DNA of 64,000 nt from the NCBI GenBank assembly GCA_001600415.1, contig BCJX01000016.1, positions 1 to 64,000 on the forward strand, in the 5' to 3' direction. This DNA comes from Pascua guehoae (Eukaryota; Basidiomycota; Tremellomycetes; Trichosporonales; Trichosporonaceae). The translations under genes and the position numbers were made by a program. Below, piece after piece: positions 1-12,026 of this stretch. Positions within the stretch are counted from its first letter, which is position 1; each line of letters starts with the position of its first letter. The notes below the pieces were generated by a model that saw nothing but the letters and a program-made list of their open reading frames with translations, ran no database searches and was not told the origin of the DNA.

Positions 1-249
1 GGCGGACCGAGACTCGAGCCAGCGGCGGACCGAGACTCGAGCCAGTGGCGGACCGAGACTCGAGCCAGCGGCGGACCGAGACTCCAGCCAGCAGTGGACC
101 AAGACTCGAGCCAGCAGCGGGCCGAGACTCGAGCCAGCGACAGATAGAGACTCGAACAGGATGGAGAGTGAGACCGGCCCAGAAGGCGGCGGCAGTGAGT
201 AACTGACAGAGCAAGGTCCTACACTCGTGGGCGAGGCAAAACTCCCACA
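1..249 (+). mobile_element. LTR1-family LTR, 3' part, with 23-bp minisatellite
   Basis: About seven head-to-tail copies of a 23-bp unit (GGCGGACCGAGACTCGAGCC plus AGC) fill positions 1-165. A tail with CAGTGAGTAACTGACAGAGC and GGCAAAACTCCCACA follows. The same unit and tail recur at 25600-25848, 44867-45230 (reverse strand) and 51790-52020, where they form the 3' part of the LTR of copies A and B. Here the tail runs into MULE-like sequence rather than an internal element region, so this is probably a solo LTR cut by the window edge. Confidence 0.7.
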
Positions 250-255
250 ACGGAC

Positions 256-1098
256 CTTCCACACGATGCCGGCCTTGTTGAGTGTACCCAGCACCTCTTG
301 ATGGTGTACAACCTACCCTGCAAGCACGTCCTGGCCAAGTGTCTTGTCTGCAATGGTACCCTCGGACGTATCAGTGGCTGACGTACCAATAATGATGAAA
401 ACGGTGATGAAGGGCTCGTTTTCGACATCCATTGGCACCTCTACTCATACTCGCAAGTCAACAAGGCCATTTGTATCCAGATGGACATTGACGCAGGCTG
501 TGCACTCGAATGAGACCTAGTCGACTTGCCATCAATGCTGCTGGACCCCAATATCATTGAGCGTCGCAATCATTTCCAAAATGTCGAAATCCTTGGAGAT
601 TTCGTCGAGAGGCTCGACGACAACTCAAGCGTGTGTTTGCCGACAGGTACGGAGCTTGCGGATTTGTGATGAGATGACAATATGCTTGTACCCGAGACGC
701 AACCTGAGACACAACCCGAGACACAACCCGAGACGATTTGAGTCGATTCGACACAGGTTCTAACACCTGGCTGTAGACGGCCCCAAGTCACAAAGGGTTC
801 TCAGCGTACTACAGTGAGCCGCCATTGTGTCCGATGTCAACAGAGGGGCCACCTTGCATGAGATTGCACTGCCTCAGCTCCAGTGGCACAGTTGCTGTCT
901 CAGGATGCGGCCACCCAAGAGAGATGGCAATTAGGGCCCAAGAAGCGCAGGAAGGGTACTTGCAGTGCCTGTGGGTGTGGAGGTTGTCACAAAAACAGCA
1001 AGAAGTGCCCAAAACAACCTGGACAAGCTCAGTTGCAGGATTGCCGAGATGAAAGGAGGGTTGAGGCCGAAATGGACATTGACAGTGATACAGAGTAG
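256..1098 (+). pseudogene. MULE-type transposase, C-terminal half (SWIM plus zinc knuckle), broken
   Basis: One frame reads through a SWIM-like zinc finger (ECTQ...NLPCKHVLAKC, 270-345). An acidic/PETQ-repeat segment follows (about 690-735), then a CCHC-like knuckle (CVRCQQRGHLA-stop-DC, about 820-865) and a Lys/Cys-rich tail ending in MDIDSDTE-stop at 1098. SWIM plus knuckle is the normal C-terminal layout of Mutator-like transposases. At least four in-frame stops show it is dead. The N-terminal half of such a protein lies on the opposite strand at 1343-2429, so either an inversion or two separate remnants are present. Confidence 0.6.
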
Positions 1099-1342
1099 TT
1101 TGGGGTGTTCTGGCTGTCGATTCTTATGCATCTGACTCTGCTCTATCGCTCTGTGGTGTTTGTTTGCATGTTTACATAGGCAAATCGTCAGGTAAATGTA
1201 AACTGGCTTGGCGATGTTGATGAAAATGAGTAGTTTTTGAAGTTCGAGATGGAGCGAATCAGTGTCAGATTCAATGACATGTCAATTTGGTGTACTGATA
1301 AAGTCATGTGTCAGGTGCCCTGAACGACACAGTACAGGTGCC

Positions 1343-2429
1343 TTATGTTTTCATCGTCAGGACAGTCATAACAACCTTGTCAAGGATGATACACTCTTTA
1401 AAGCACCTCGTGGCTTGAGCAAACCATACACCCATCTTGTTTGCAATGAACACCACTGCAGCAGTAAACCTCTGCTTTGAGCCCATCAAAGAGACGAACT
1501 CCAAGCAGGGAAGGCCATACTGGTTCCTTTTCCATGTCGTGTCAGTGATAACAACAGAGCTGTACCTCTGGAACAAGCCCTGCATGCACTTGGTTGAGAT
1601 AAGAAGCCCCTTGAGGGCACCATCCTTGTCAACCCAGGTGCTGTATATGAAGCCATCCTTCATATGGGCCTCGACATACTTGACAGCTGCGTCGGCAGCA
1701 TTGCGGCCTGCCTCTGGGGCAACCCAATGTGTCTTGCAAGTGTTGTATACATCCAGGGATGATGTGATAACGCTGTGCAAGTGCAAAAGGTCACGAATCA
1801 ACTTGGGTTTCACATGGCATTTGAACAGCTCCTTTATGTCATCCAAGTGGGCCTCATGGTCACACTGGCATAGAGTGGGAAACTGCATAGTGTGGTGGTG
1901 CCTGTGAGAGTGCTTGCTAGTAATGACATGGACCTTGAACTGCTCCCTGAGTTGTTTGCAGCCAACCTGAATCTTTAAATGGCAGTCATTGTGCATGACC
2001 TTTGTGAGCTCATCATCTTCTTTGCACTGGGTTGAACCCTGGACCCATTGCTTGCAAGTGAGGTACTGCATCTTGAGCCAATGCTCGAAGAAAGGGTTTG
2101 GCAGAAGGTACAGGCACCATTTGCAGTTATATAGAGACACTGCAAAACTGAGGGTGCTTGTCTGGCCATTGATGGCCTCCATAACAGCATCTGGACTGAC
2201 CTGGAGGTTTTCGAGGAGGTCCTGAGGAACCAGGATGGGTTTCTCAAGGTTGTCAGCTGTCCATTCGGCCTGTGGGCATCGATTCAGCAGGAGATACATC
2301 ACAAGAGTTGGGGTTGAGGCCAACCATGTTGACAAGTTTGCTTTGGCCCAAGAATGCATGTAACTCAGTGATTTGCTTGCTGGACATGTCCTCCAGAGGT
2401 ACTAGATGCTCCTCTGGTGCTGGTATCAT
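1343..2429 (-). pseudogene. MULE-type transposase, N-terminal half with start of the DDE domain
   Basis: The 338-residue open stretch 2359-1343 ends in a Mutator-like DDE segment (VVITDTTWKRNQYGLP, then LEFVSLMGSKQRFTAAVVF), with the first catalytic Asp in ITDTT. A better N-terminus starts at 2429 (MIPAPEEHLVPLEDMSSKQI) but runs into a stop, and the downstream frame is offset, so there is a frameshift near 2265. The second and third catalytic acids are absent because homology stops at about 1343. I cannot name the host target or the element's ends. Confidence 0.6.
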
Positions 2430-2690
2430 CCATGGTTGTTGAGAAAATGCATCACAATGTAGGTTGGGTGGGTGGGTGGTAGTAGAAGTTGGGTTGTTGA
2501 CGACTGTGGTGGAGGTGTTGTTGTAATGGGTTGTATTGGATTGTAGTGGATTGTAATGGTTTAAGCATGCATGATGATTTCATTATGTTTTCATTAGGTT
2601 TTCATTTGGGGTGGTCCAACCAAAAAAAAAAAAACTGGGGTGGTCACTACTGCTGCCCCTCAAATGGCCTCTACTCGCCATTGATGACCC
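2430..2690. other. Stretch without recognisable gene
   Basis: T/G-rich DNA between the MULE remnant and the copia remnant, with repeated TGGGTGGGTGG and TTGTAATGG motifs and a 12-nt A run at 2623-2634. I see no coding frame or terminal repeat that I can assign. Confidence 0.4.
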
Positions 2691-4638
2691 ACAATTGATC
2701 GATCTTTCGATTCCACTCCCCTTTGCACAGCTTTGTGCACCACTTTTTTGCCACTCTTGACTCCCACCCATTCCTTCACCAATCCAACTTGTTTAAGGAT
2801 GCTCTAAGGCAATCCCAACCTGCTCTTTCATCTCTGCCAATGAATTCTTCGCTATGGCCAATCAATCACTTGCAATGTCCCATTCTGACAACACCTCTAT
2901 TTCGAAAGTCAAAGAGCTTAAAGGTTCTGAGGATTACCCAGACTGGCAGCTTGCAGTAGGCACTCTACCGCTTGGAAATTTTGTTCTCAGCTTCATCAAG
3001 TCTGAATTTATCGACCTTACAACTCTCGGGCTTCAGCAAACTGTGATTTGGTGTTTTTGATCATCATTCAAATGCTATCTGTGACAGTGCATGGTAATCT
3101 AAGTCTGAAGTGGCGCAATTTCCTTGTCACAAGCTAGGGTCTATCAACCGGATAATCTCTGGCTTGACCTTGTCTTCTATGCTTACCACCTAGTCTCGAC
3201 AGGGTATGTGGGCATAGGCATAGAATATAAGGGTTTCAGAATAATGAGGTGAGGCTAAGGCTCATTAACAGGCATGCGTGGATCATCTAGATTCGGATAC
3301 TAACCTATGTGAAGGTTTGTATGTATTGTGGTCTCTGATTGCTACACTTAGTCTGATCAGATGAGGTAAAAAGCCTGCCCGAAAGAACTACAAAGGCTAA
3401 GGCTTTATATCTACAACTCCCCCTTGGGATCAATGGTGCATTGTCCCTTCATCCCTGTTTCGGTCAGTCTACCAGGCTGTATCCCCGTGTCACAAGACCT
3501 CATTGTCATTCTAGTGTTTTCCCAGAGTTTCCCGATCCTCTAATCCCAGGATAATTGGTCAATATCATAGTCTGGGAACAACGTTCATCATGCTCCTCCC
3601 TCGTGACCTTCTTTGATGAGGTAGTTTCTTATTTTAAGCCTTATGTAGCTGTTGGTCTTGCCTTACTGTTCAGGTGCAAGCTTATCTTGATGCTCATGTA
3701 AGCCTGTCGGTTGTTACATGAAGGTTCATGGTTATGTCGTCCTCATGACCTGTTGCAGTGAGTGTGGTGATTGTGATTTGTTGGTGTCCAGTCGATAAGA
3801 TTACTGGTTGGTCGGCAGTGTTGTATCATGTAAGATTCTCATTATGTCATCATGTGGGTGCCACATGTGGTATCACGTGATCATGTTGGTTTTGTTTCAT
3901 GTGGGTCGGTTGGGCTTATTGTCCATGTGTTGAGGGCATTTGGTGCATGGTAGTAGGGCATATCATGACATTACCCGAAATTCCTCTGGGACAAAGTCAA
4001 AGCCTGTTATTCTGCACATCTTCAGAACATGTGGAATACACCCATTTCCAAAGGGGACGATCCCATCCCTCACATTGGTTGCACTAGACTTACCCATTCA
4101 TAGCTTAATGCTGGTGGTGAGAATCTAAGTGACTCAATGCTTGCATTTGCACTTCATGTGGCTTAAAACACCTCTAGATTCGAATTCCGGTATTACAGCA
4201 ATCAAAGCCGAAGTTACATGGCACAAAACTGACTCTGTCCTCAACAGCCCTTTTCACTTCAAACCAGGGTTGAAACAACAACAATCGATCGAATAACTAC
4301 AACACCAACAACAACAACAATCGATCCCATAGTCAATGTAAGTGTGATCCCTATGCTCATTGTAAGGAGTATCAAATCTATGGCCATTCGACCAAGGATT
4401 GTGCTCTCAGACAGCACAAGCTCACCAACAACAACAAGGGTTCAGCCAATATCACAAACCAAACGAATCAAAATGAAAATTGAAATGAAAAGAATCGAAA
4501 CAATTGATTGAACACAATGCTGGCCACAATAAAGGAAAACGATACAGCATACACTTTCAATGCTGCGATTTTGCACCAAATTCCATTGAATACCTTCATT
4601 ATTGACTCTGGAGCGACCCACCACATGGTCCATGTCAT
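2690..4638 (+). pseudogene. Degenerate Ty1/copia gag and protease start
   Basis: From 2854 the frame reads MANQSLAM...ISKVKELKGSEDYPDWQLAVGT, a close relative of the gag at 5786 (SKIEKLQGSEDYRDWQLAVG). Homology is lost at about 3128 and resumes at about 3960. It then covers the zinc-knuckle-like stretch (GVSNLWPFDQGLC, aligned with HQIYGHSTKDC of the neighbour) and ends exactly at the protease motif (IDSGATHHMV), where the LTR of the next copia element begins at 4639. Many stops and frameshifts show it is older than the neighbour that interrupts it. Confidence 0.75.
3129..3957 (+). mobile_element. LTR-like insertion (family LTR-R) inside the copia remnant
   Basis: This ~830-bp block splits the degenerate gag: homology to the intact copia gag stops just before it and resumes just after. 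Positions 3172-3430 resemble the reverse complement of 25073-25368 (TCTTCTATGCTTAC, GTCTCGACAGGGTA, AAGGGTTTCAGAATAA and a GGCTTTATATCTAC TATA-like site are shared). The limits are approximate, and I could not find a clean target duplication. Confidence 0.5.
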
Positions 4639-5600
4639 TGTCGAAATACAGCACCCAGAGGCCTGTAGATGCGCCCTATAATGCCCCTCGACTTGATTTG
4701 CAACCTCTAAGGCTGCAAATAACGCAATCCGACTCGGAATTGGCCGAAAACCATGCCCTAGACACCGCAGGGCATTGTTTATGCTCCCCAGGCGTCGTTT
4801 GGGCCCCTAGGGCCTCGGATTCGTGGCCAGGGCATCTGTTTCACTCAACCCCCCCCCCCCCCGTTTCAACCCCTGTTTCGACTATCCGCACTTTGAGACG
4901 TGTCAGAATGCCCAACACCGTCTCAGAGTCGACACACACCCCTGGGAACGGTCCAGACCAAGTCTAGACTTCGTTTCAGCACCCAGGGGTAGCATTTAGG
5001 AACTTAGAACTTGGGTCCAGACCGCTCATAAGCATTTCCCCTTGTTTTGGGATATTACACTTCGGGGAACACTGCAGACGCGTTCCCTTCGCTTAAACAG
5101 CACCCCAACTTGTAGAAAATCGCCCAAGTACTCTAGCCACTTGTACATATATAAGAGGGCGCTTTGAGCGCTTGGGAATGTCGACAACTTTGCGCTTTTG
5201 ACCTTCCCTTTCATATCTTGAAAGGTTATGAGCCTGGGCGCCCTTCTATAGCGATCACATACCCCATACACAGCCCCACAAGCGCCCACTTAGACATATA
5301 CCACACTTTTGCCACCAGCGATACTCGCCCAATTCCGCCTCGATCAAGGCAATCTCAGTGCCTATCACTATCTACACACGGCGAACTTCCCGAATCGATC
5401 ATCAAATACGCTCGGCGCGCCCGATTACACCGCCCACAAGCGCGCACTTTGACACATACCACACTTTTGCCACCCGCATTACTCGCCCAATTCCGCCTCG
5501 ATCACCGCGATTTCAGTGCCTAGCACTATCTACACACGGCGAACTTTCCTAATCAATTATTAAACAGGCTCGCCACGCCCGACTACACGAGCTATTCGAT
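4639..5600 (+). repeat. 5' LTR and leader of the copia element
   Basis: The segment shared with the 3' LTR (10495-11045) runs 4639-5205. It contains a run of C (4851-4862), a TATA-like ATATATAAGAGGG at 5150 and conserved CTGGGAACGGTCCAGAC. The exact LTR end cannot be fixed because the 3' copy is cut. Positions 5277-5592 hold a near-perfect tandem duplication with a 158-bp period (CACAAGCGCCCACTT at 5277 and CACAAGCGCGCACTT at 5435), lying in the LTR end or the leader. Confidence 0.65.
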
Positions 5601-5785
5601 TGCTTTTCGATCGAAACTTCGATTCACCCTCTTTGGACTTCTTTGCAAACTCGAAATTTTGCCACCCAGATTCCCACCCAACCGCTTATCGAATATACCC
5701 ATTCTTCGACACTACTTAGGCAATCCACACCTGCCCTTTCCGATACAACGATCAGTTCCGACCTAGCATCAACTGATCGCTCACA

Positions 5786-6752
5786 ATGGCCGAAAACGAT
5801 ACTTCAATTTCGAAAATCGAAAAACTCCAGGGATCTGAAGACTACCGAGACTGGCAGCTCGCTGTGGGCGCTCTCCTCCTTGGGAGGGGTGTTCTCAACT
5901 TCGTCAAAACCGAAACAGTCGATCCTACAAAGGCCAAGGACGTTCTCTAATCGCGATTTGGCCTTTTCGATCATCATTCAGACGCTCTCACCCACTGTTA
6001 GGGGTAACTTAAGCCCGAAATCGCGAAACTACCTCGATCCCAACCCCAAGGCCCTCTGGGACGAAATTAAGACGCGCTACAGTGCATCCTCTGGTGCTAG
6101 ACAGGCTGCGCTCCTTCAAAACATTTGGACAACTCCAATTTCGGAAGGAGAGGACCCTCTACCTCACATTGGGCGCATTAGCCTTGCTCATTCACAGCTT
6201 AGTGCTGCAGGCGAAAACCTGAGCGATTCAATGCAGGCATTTGCACTTGCAATCGCTCTGCCAGACTCTTACAACGTCCTTAAGCAGTCAATGTGGCTTG
6301 AGACACCCCTGGACTCGAATTCTGTTATTACTGCGATTGAGGCCGAAGTTACTAGGCGCAAGACCGATTCAGCATCCTCTACAGCGCCTTTCGTATCGAA
6401 TAAGGGCAAAAACAACTTTAATCGATCGCCAAACAACCAGAACCGCAACAACAACAACAGCAACCGCTCAAACAACCAGTATAAGCGTGATCCCAATGCC
6501 TACTGTGAGGAACACCAGATCTATGGTCACTCTACAAAGGATTGCGCACTTCGCCAGCGAAAGGAAAAGAACAAACAAGGCCAGGGTTCCGCCAATATGG
6601 CCTCAAACGAAACGAATCGAAACGATCGATCGGACGCAATGCTGGCCTCTGTCGATTCTGCATATGCGTTTAACGCTGCGATTTCGGCCGGTATTCCTTC
6701 CAATTCGTTCATTATCGACTCTGGGGCCACCTACCACATGGTCATGACATAA
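5786..6752 (+). pseudogene. Copia gag and protease, frameshifted
   Basis: The likely original start is the ATG at 5786 (MAENDTSISKIEKLQGSEDY). At about 5950 the frame moves by one, and the rest reads in the frame open from 5643 (SNRDLAFSIIIQTLSPT onward). The Gag homology region (WDEIKTRYSASSGARQAALL) and an Asn-rich linker precede a copia-style CX2HX4HX4C knuckle (CEEHQIYGHSTKDC). The aspartic protease motif IDSGATYHMV (about 6718) is followed at once by a stop (6750-6752), with a second frame change into the integrase part. Confidence 0.8.
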
Positions 6753-9532
6753 GGCTCCTTCACAACATTCGAATTAGGCCGAAAATCGATATTTGCTTTG
6801 GGGATGGCTCCATTCGGCAAGCTACCACCCTTGAAGGCGACCTCAAGATCAAAGGTACAACGTTCAACAATGTCCTCTATGTCCCTGGACTCAAGCACAA
6901 CCTCATTTCGGTTGCAGGCTCCCCTGGCAACTGGTTTTTCGATTCGAAACTCGCCCAACTTGTCAATAACAAATCCAACACAGTTACTCTAACTGCGAAA
7001 AACCGAAACGGCCTGTTTGCTATGGCAAGTGTTGCTCAAACGTCTATAAATCCAGCAGCTGACCATTTGGCAGCTTGGCATTTCCGCTTAGGTCACCTTA
7101 ATGTCCAAGACATTGCTAGGTTAGACCGTGCTGGTAGACTAGGCAACACTTCGATAAGCTCCAATGAATTGAAGAATTTCCAGTGTGAATTCTGCATTCT
7201 GGGCAAAGGCAAACGTCTGGCTTCGCCCTCTAACCCGACTTTAAGGGCTACTCGACCTCTGGCAACTGTGCATATCGACTTATGAGGCCCTGCACGAACT
7301 CCCAGCATCTCAGGAGCGAAATACATGGCAACCTTCTATGACGATCACTCTGGCAAGTTACATATCGCCTTCCTCAAATCCAAGGACGCTACATTCACTG
7401 CAATCGTCCATTACATCGCTAAAGTCGACAGGCAGCTTGGAATTCAAGTTCTTAGATTTCGAACCGATCTAGGGGGCGAATTCAGCTCTAAACGACTTAG
7501 GGAATTCACCAATCGCTTTGGAATCGAACATATCCAAGTTCCTCCTGATGCCCACACGCAACACGGCCGAATTGAGCGTGCACACCTTACTATCCTTAAC
7601 GGAATTCGAACCATCCTTGCTCAAACTGGACTTCCACCTCAATTCTGGGCCGAAGCAGCAAACTACATCGTCTATACTCGCAAATACAGCCCCTCTGGAC
7701 CGCACAAGACCATTCCAGAGGATATCTGGCGAAAACAACAAGGTTCAATGGCTGACTTCGATCACCTACAAGCGTTTGGTGCACAACTCTACTACAGGGA
7801 CCATACAAACAACAACAAACTTTCACCTCGCTACAAGAAAGGCCTTCTTCTGGGATATGTGGAAGGAATGCGCAATTATCGCATTCTGGACTCTGAAACG
7901 TCCCACAGCACGAAAGTTATCGTTTCCAGGGATGTTGTCTTTCCTAAAGGCCAATTTGACAGCACAGGCCGATTCAGCAGCCGAAACCACCCTCAGCACG
8001 CTCCCAACATCAAAGAAACAACCATTGGATCGATCGAAAATCGAAACGAAAATCGAAACGAAAACCCAAACGTTCACAACCCCCAATCTGACATGTTGGA
8101 CACTTTCGATTTTGATAATTCTCGATCACATCCTTTCGATTCGAATTTTAGCGATCGAATAAGTTCTCCTGGTCAATCCTCACCCGAACTTTCACCTAGT
8201 AAAGAGAACTCTCAAATCCGTCCAGCCGATCACGAGATATTCGATTTTTCGTCCAAAAACGACCAATCTCAACTTCAAATCGAAACTTCTTCGATTCGCT
8301 CCCCGATCGCAAGCCATCCACCACATTCTGATAGCGAGCATTCTGCATATACAACGACCTCCTCAATCGGCCCAGCGGTTCAAGAGATATCATCCATTCA
8401 AAACGAAACTTTCGATCGAAGTGCAATTGAGCCTCCAATGGAACGAATCGAAACTTTCGATTTCGATCACTCTCGATCACAACGTTCTAGGTCGAATTCC
8501 CAGGATGTTTCAAGCCATCCAGGACCTTCTCAACACGCTCTTTCAGGTGACATGCTGAACCAAACTGTACGATCGACCAATCGAGAGTTATCGCACGATT
8601 CGTCCACCACCCGTTCCAGTGGGAGACTTCGATCGATCCCAAGGATCAACTACAATGAAAATGAAAACGAAAGCGATGACGAAAACGAAAGCGACGCTAC
8701 ATCCAAGGATCCCCTGGACGTTATTTCGGACCTGGCGTACGGTCTGTCTTCTATTTCGATCGATACACCAGCAACATATCTACAAGCCCGACACTCAATT
8801 GAGTGGGAGCAGTGGGAGAAAGCAATTGAGGCCGAACTAGCTAAAATGGCAAAGTACAAGGTCTTTACACTTGTTGAACGAAACAAACAACATACTGTCC
8901 CTGCTAAATGGGTGTTTACACGCAAAATCGATGGGGAAACAGGCAAACCAAACGAATACAAGGCCAGATGGGTTGCTAAAGGCTTCAGGCAAATCCCAGG
9001 GATCGAATACAACGAACTGTTCTCAGCAGTTACACATAAGGACTCAATTCGACTATTCCTGGCGATTGTCAACTATTTCGACCTTGAATGCGACCAAGTA
9101 GACATCAGAGCGGCCTTCCTAAACTGCGAACTTGAAGAAACAATTTATGTCGAACCACCAGAGGGCTGTAACATCCCAAACTCGAAAGTCTTGCTCTTAA
9201 ACAAGTCGCTTTACGGCCTAAAGCAGTCACCAAGGTGTTTTAACCACAAACTCGATTCCTGGCTTCGATTGCAAGGACTGCAACCTACAACTGGGGACTC
9301 TTGTCTCTATGTTCATCGCAAATCGAACTCTATTCTCATGCTATCAGTGCATGTAGACAATCAACTTATCGCCTGCAATGATCGAAACCATTTGGACAAC
9401 TTTAAACGCAACTTAAACGACGCATTCGAATGTTCAGGCTTTGGGAACGCAAACTACTTCCTTGGATTCAACATAATCCGAAACCGATCGAACAGAACAG
9501 AACACTCCAGATATCGCAACATCACTACATAA
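6753..9532 (+). pseudogene. Copia protease tail, integrase and reverse transcriptase
   Basis: After the frame change the coding frame shows the GAG-pre-integrase zinc region (WHFRLGHLN ... CEFCILGKGKR). The integrase catalytic Asp follows in VHIDL, directly before an in-frame TGA at 7283-7285. Then come RTDLGGEF and HGRIERAH as the second and third acids. A long Ser/Asp-rich linker follows (about 8000-8750). The copia RT begins at WEKAIEAELAKMAKYKVF and contains KARWVAKGF, QVDIRAAFLN and SLYGLKQSPR. The catalytic box is VHVDNQ: the second Asp of the usual V-D-D is Asn, so it is probably inactive. A frameshift near 9500 ends the frame. Confidence 0.85.
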
Positions 9533-10490
9533 ACGCAATCCTAGAGAAGTTCAACATGTCTGAGTGCAATCCAGCCCAGACACCGCTACAGCAAGGCTTT
9601 CAGGCCTTAGTTGCGACCGAAACAGAGTTTGAAGCAGCCAAGCACCTTCCATATCCTCAACTCGCTGGCTCATTGCTCTATCTTTCAACAGTATCACGTT
9701 TGGACACATCCTACGCTGTAAACACGCTCTGCAGGTTTATTTCGAAGGGGGGCAAGGCCCATTACAATGCTGCAAAGCATTTACTTCGCTACCTGAAAGG
9801 CACAATCAATTACGCCCTCACTTTCACTGCAAACGATCAAGAAATCGAAACAAGCGATCGAAAAAGCGATCGAAAAAGCGATCGAAAAATCGAAACCTTC
9901 AACAAAACGAAAGCATCCATTCATACCCTTGAATGTAACGACAGCGAAACACCAGCCAAAGCCATTCAAGACTCGGAAACCGACCATTCAACACTTCGAA
10001 GCACCAAATTAACTGGTTTCTGCGATGCAGACTGGGCTGGCGATCGAAAGAACCGCAGCTCGACTACTGGCTATGTTTTTCGATGCTTTGGAGCTACAAT
10101 TGCTTGGAAAATGCATTTGCAACCAACTGTAGCCCTCCCTACGACTGAAGCTGAGTACATGGCCTCTGTAGACGAAGCAAGACACTCAATATGGCTCAAA
10201 CGACTTTTAATTGAGATGGGTTTCGAAAACGACTCAGCAATCCTCATTTACAGCGACAATAGAGGGTCTATCGCTCTATGTCGAAATCTGGTCAACCATG
10301 AGCGCTCTAAACATATCGTCATTCGCCACCACTTCCTGAGAGAGAAGGTACTCGAAAATCGATCGACCTACAGCATATCGCCTCAGAAAACAACTTGGCC
10401 GATATTTTAACCAAGAACCTCTCAAGAGACTTGTTTAAGCAACTCAGAGACAAACTCCAACTTCTCCCACCACAGACGTCTGAACGAGTG
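9510..10490 (+). pseudogene. Copia RT thumb and RNase H
   Basis: In the next frame, ISQHHYINAILEKFNMSECN continues the RT. RNase H follows with DADWAGDRKNRSSTTGY, TEAEYMA and SDNRGSIAL, supplying the D, E and D catalytic residues. A short CGATCGAAAAAG-type tandem inserts KSDRKSDRK at about 9850-9885. A further frameshift near 10380 moves the terminal ADILTKNL motif into another frame, which stays open across the start of the 3' LTR. Confidence 0.85.
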
Positions 10491-10494
10491 GGAG

Positions 10495-11045
10495 TGTCGA
10501 GATACAGTGCCCAGAGGCCTGTAAATGCGCCCAATATCGCCCCTCGGCTGGATTTGCGCCCTCTAAGGCTGCAAATAATGCAAGCTGACTCGGAATTGGC
10601 CGAAACCAACGCCCTAGACACGGCAGGGCGCCGCTAAGGCCCCTAGGGCATCGCTTACACCCCTAGGGCATTGGATTAGCAGCCAGGGCATCCGTTTCGC
10701 CCATTACCCGCCATTTCAAGCCCTGTTTCGACTCATCCGCACTCTGAGACCTCTCAGAATGGCCGAAAAGGTCTCAGAGTCGACACACACCCCTGGGAAC
10801 GGTCCAGACTGAGTCTAGGCTTCGTTTCAACACACAGGGGTAGCGTTTAGGACCTTAGAACATGGGTCCAGACCGTTCTTAAGCGTTTCCCCTTGTTTTG
10901 GGTGTGCTACACTTAGGGGAAACTGCAAACGTGTTCCCTTCGTTTAAACAGCACCCCAACTTGTAGAAAATTGTCCAAGTAGTCTATCAACTTGTACATA
11001 TATAAGAGGGCACTTTTGGCGCTTGGGAATGTCAACAACTTTGAA
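10495..11045 (+). repeat. 3' LTR of the copia element, truncated
   Basis: Direct repeat of 4639-5205 (TGTCGAGATACAG, CAGAGGCCTGTAAATGCGCC, CTGGGAACGGTCCAGACTG, the TATATAAGAGGGC box near 11000). Homology stops in AACTTTGAACTTTG at about 11045, where Ty3-type RT sequence begins. Confidence 0.85.
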
Positions 11046-11048
11046 CTT

Positions 11049-11910
11049 TGCATCATTCCAACACCTCATGAACCACACCTTCTGTGATATGCTGGACAAG
11101 TTTATCATCATTTGTCTGGATGATATCCTCATATTCAGCAACACACTGGAGGAGCACAAAGACCACATCAAACAAGTCTTCCAGTGACTGCATGAAGCAG
11201 GCCTTATGCAAATGTGGAGAAATGTGAGTTCCACAAGGACCAAGTAGAGTTCCTTGGCTCCCTGGTTATGCCACAAGGGGTCACGATGGATAATACCAAG
11301 GTCAAGACCATCCTTGACTGGCCAGCACCCCATAACCTCTCTGAACTCTGAACCTTCCTTGGAGTTGCCAACTTCTATTGTCGCTTCATTCAGAACTACT
11401 CTGCCATGGTCCACCCAATGACCCAGTTATTGGAAAAGGACACTCCCTATGTGTGGACTAGTGCAGCCGACAAGGCATTCCATGAGATCAAGGAAGCCTT
11501 CACATCAGCCTCACTTCTCCAACATGATGACCCTTCTAGACAACTTGTCTTAGTAACAGATGCTTCAGATTATGCAATTGCTGGTCTTCTGTCTCAAACA
11601 TTTAGCAATGGCTTACAACAACTGATCACATTCTTTTTGAGAAAGATGGTCCCTGCTGAGCTCAACTATGAAATACATAACAGAGAAATGCTGGCCATTG
11701 TCATGTCCTTCAAAGAATGGCGACACTACTTGGAAGGCGCAAATCATACTATCAATGTGGTCACCAACCACCGATCCTTGGAAAACTTCACAACTACCAA
11801 GCAACTGTCATGATGACAAGCATGCTGGTCAGAATTCCTCAGCAACTTTGATTTCACAATATGATACCATCCGGGTCTACAAGGAACCAAGCCAGACACA
11901 CTTACTCGAT
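11049..11910 (+). pseudogene. Gypsy2 chromovirus RT end and RNase H
   Basis: Begins inside the RT (ASFQHLMNHTFCDMLDKF) with a catalytic box IICLDDILIFS, i.e. Tyr of YLDD replaced by Cys. The thumb is frameshifted. RNase H is readable at 11406-11813 (LVLVTDASDYAIAGLLSQ, ELNYEIHNREMLAIV), and its end (WSEFLSNFDFTI, GLQGTKPDTLTRWPDYHP) reaches about 11905. N-terminal pol, gag and 5' LTR are missing because the fragment is fused to the truncated copia LTR. Confidence 0.8.
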
Positions 11911-12026
11911 GGCCAGACTACCATCCACTAGTGAAAGGATCCAGCCTCAATGCAGAGGCCAACCCACAAAACTATCAATGACTGCTCCAACCTGAGCAGT
12001 ACAGACACACCAACAATGTTCCAGAC

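Larger units (their letters stand above)
4639..11045 (+). mobile_element. Ty1/copia LTR retrotransposon, 3' LTR truncated
   Basis: The 5' LTR begins TGTCGAAATACAG at 4639, and the partial 3' LTR begins TGTCGAGATACAG at 10495 right after a purine tract (CGAGTGGGAG, 10485-10494). Domain order is gag, DSG protease, integrase, reverse transcriptase, RNase H, which is the copia order. Gag is frameshifted near 5950, the integrase has a TGA at 7283, and pol is frameshifted near 9500 and 10380, so it cannot move by itself. The 3' LTR breaks off at about 11045 against the gypsy2 fragment, so the outer target duplication is lost. Confidence 0.9.

Noticed and set aside
1..165. CRISPR-like array
   Set aside because: The 23-bp units are directly adjacent without spacers, and the genome is fungal.
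7280..7288. TGA read as tryptophan (altered genetic code)
   Set aside because: Several TGA codons fall where Arg, not Trp, is expected (copy B has CGA), the elements also carry frameshifts and TAG stops, and genes here end at TGA (NADAR gene). Mutation explains it better.
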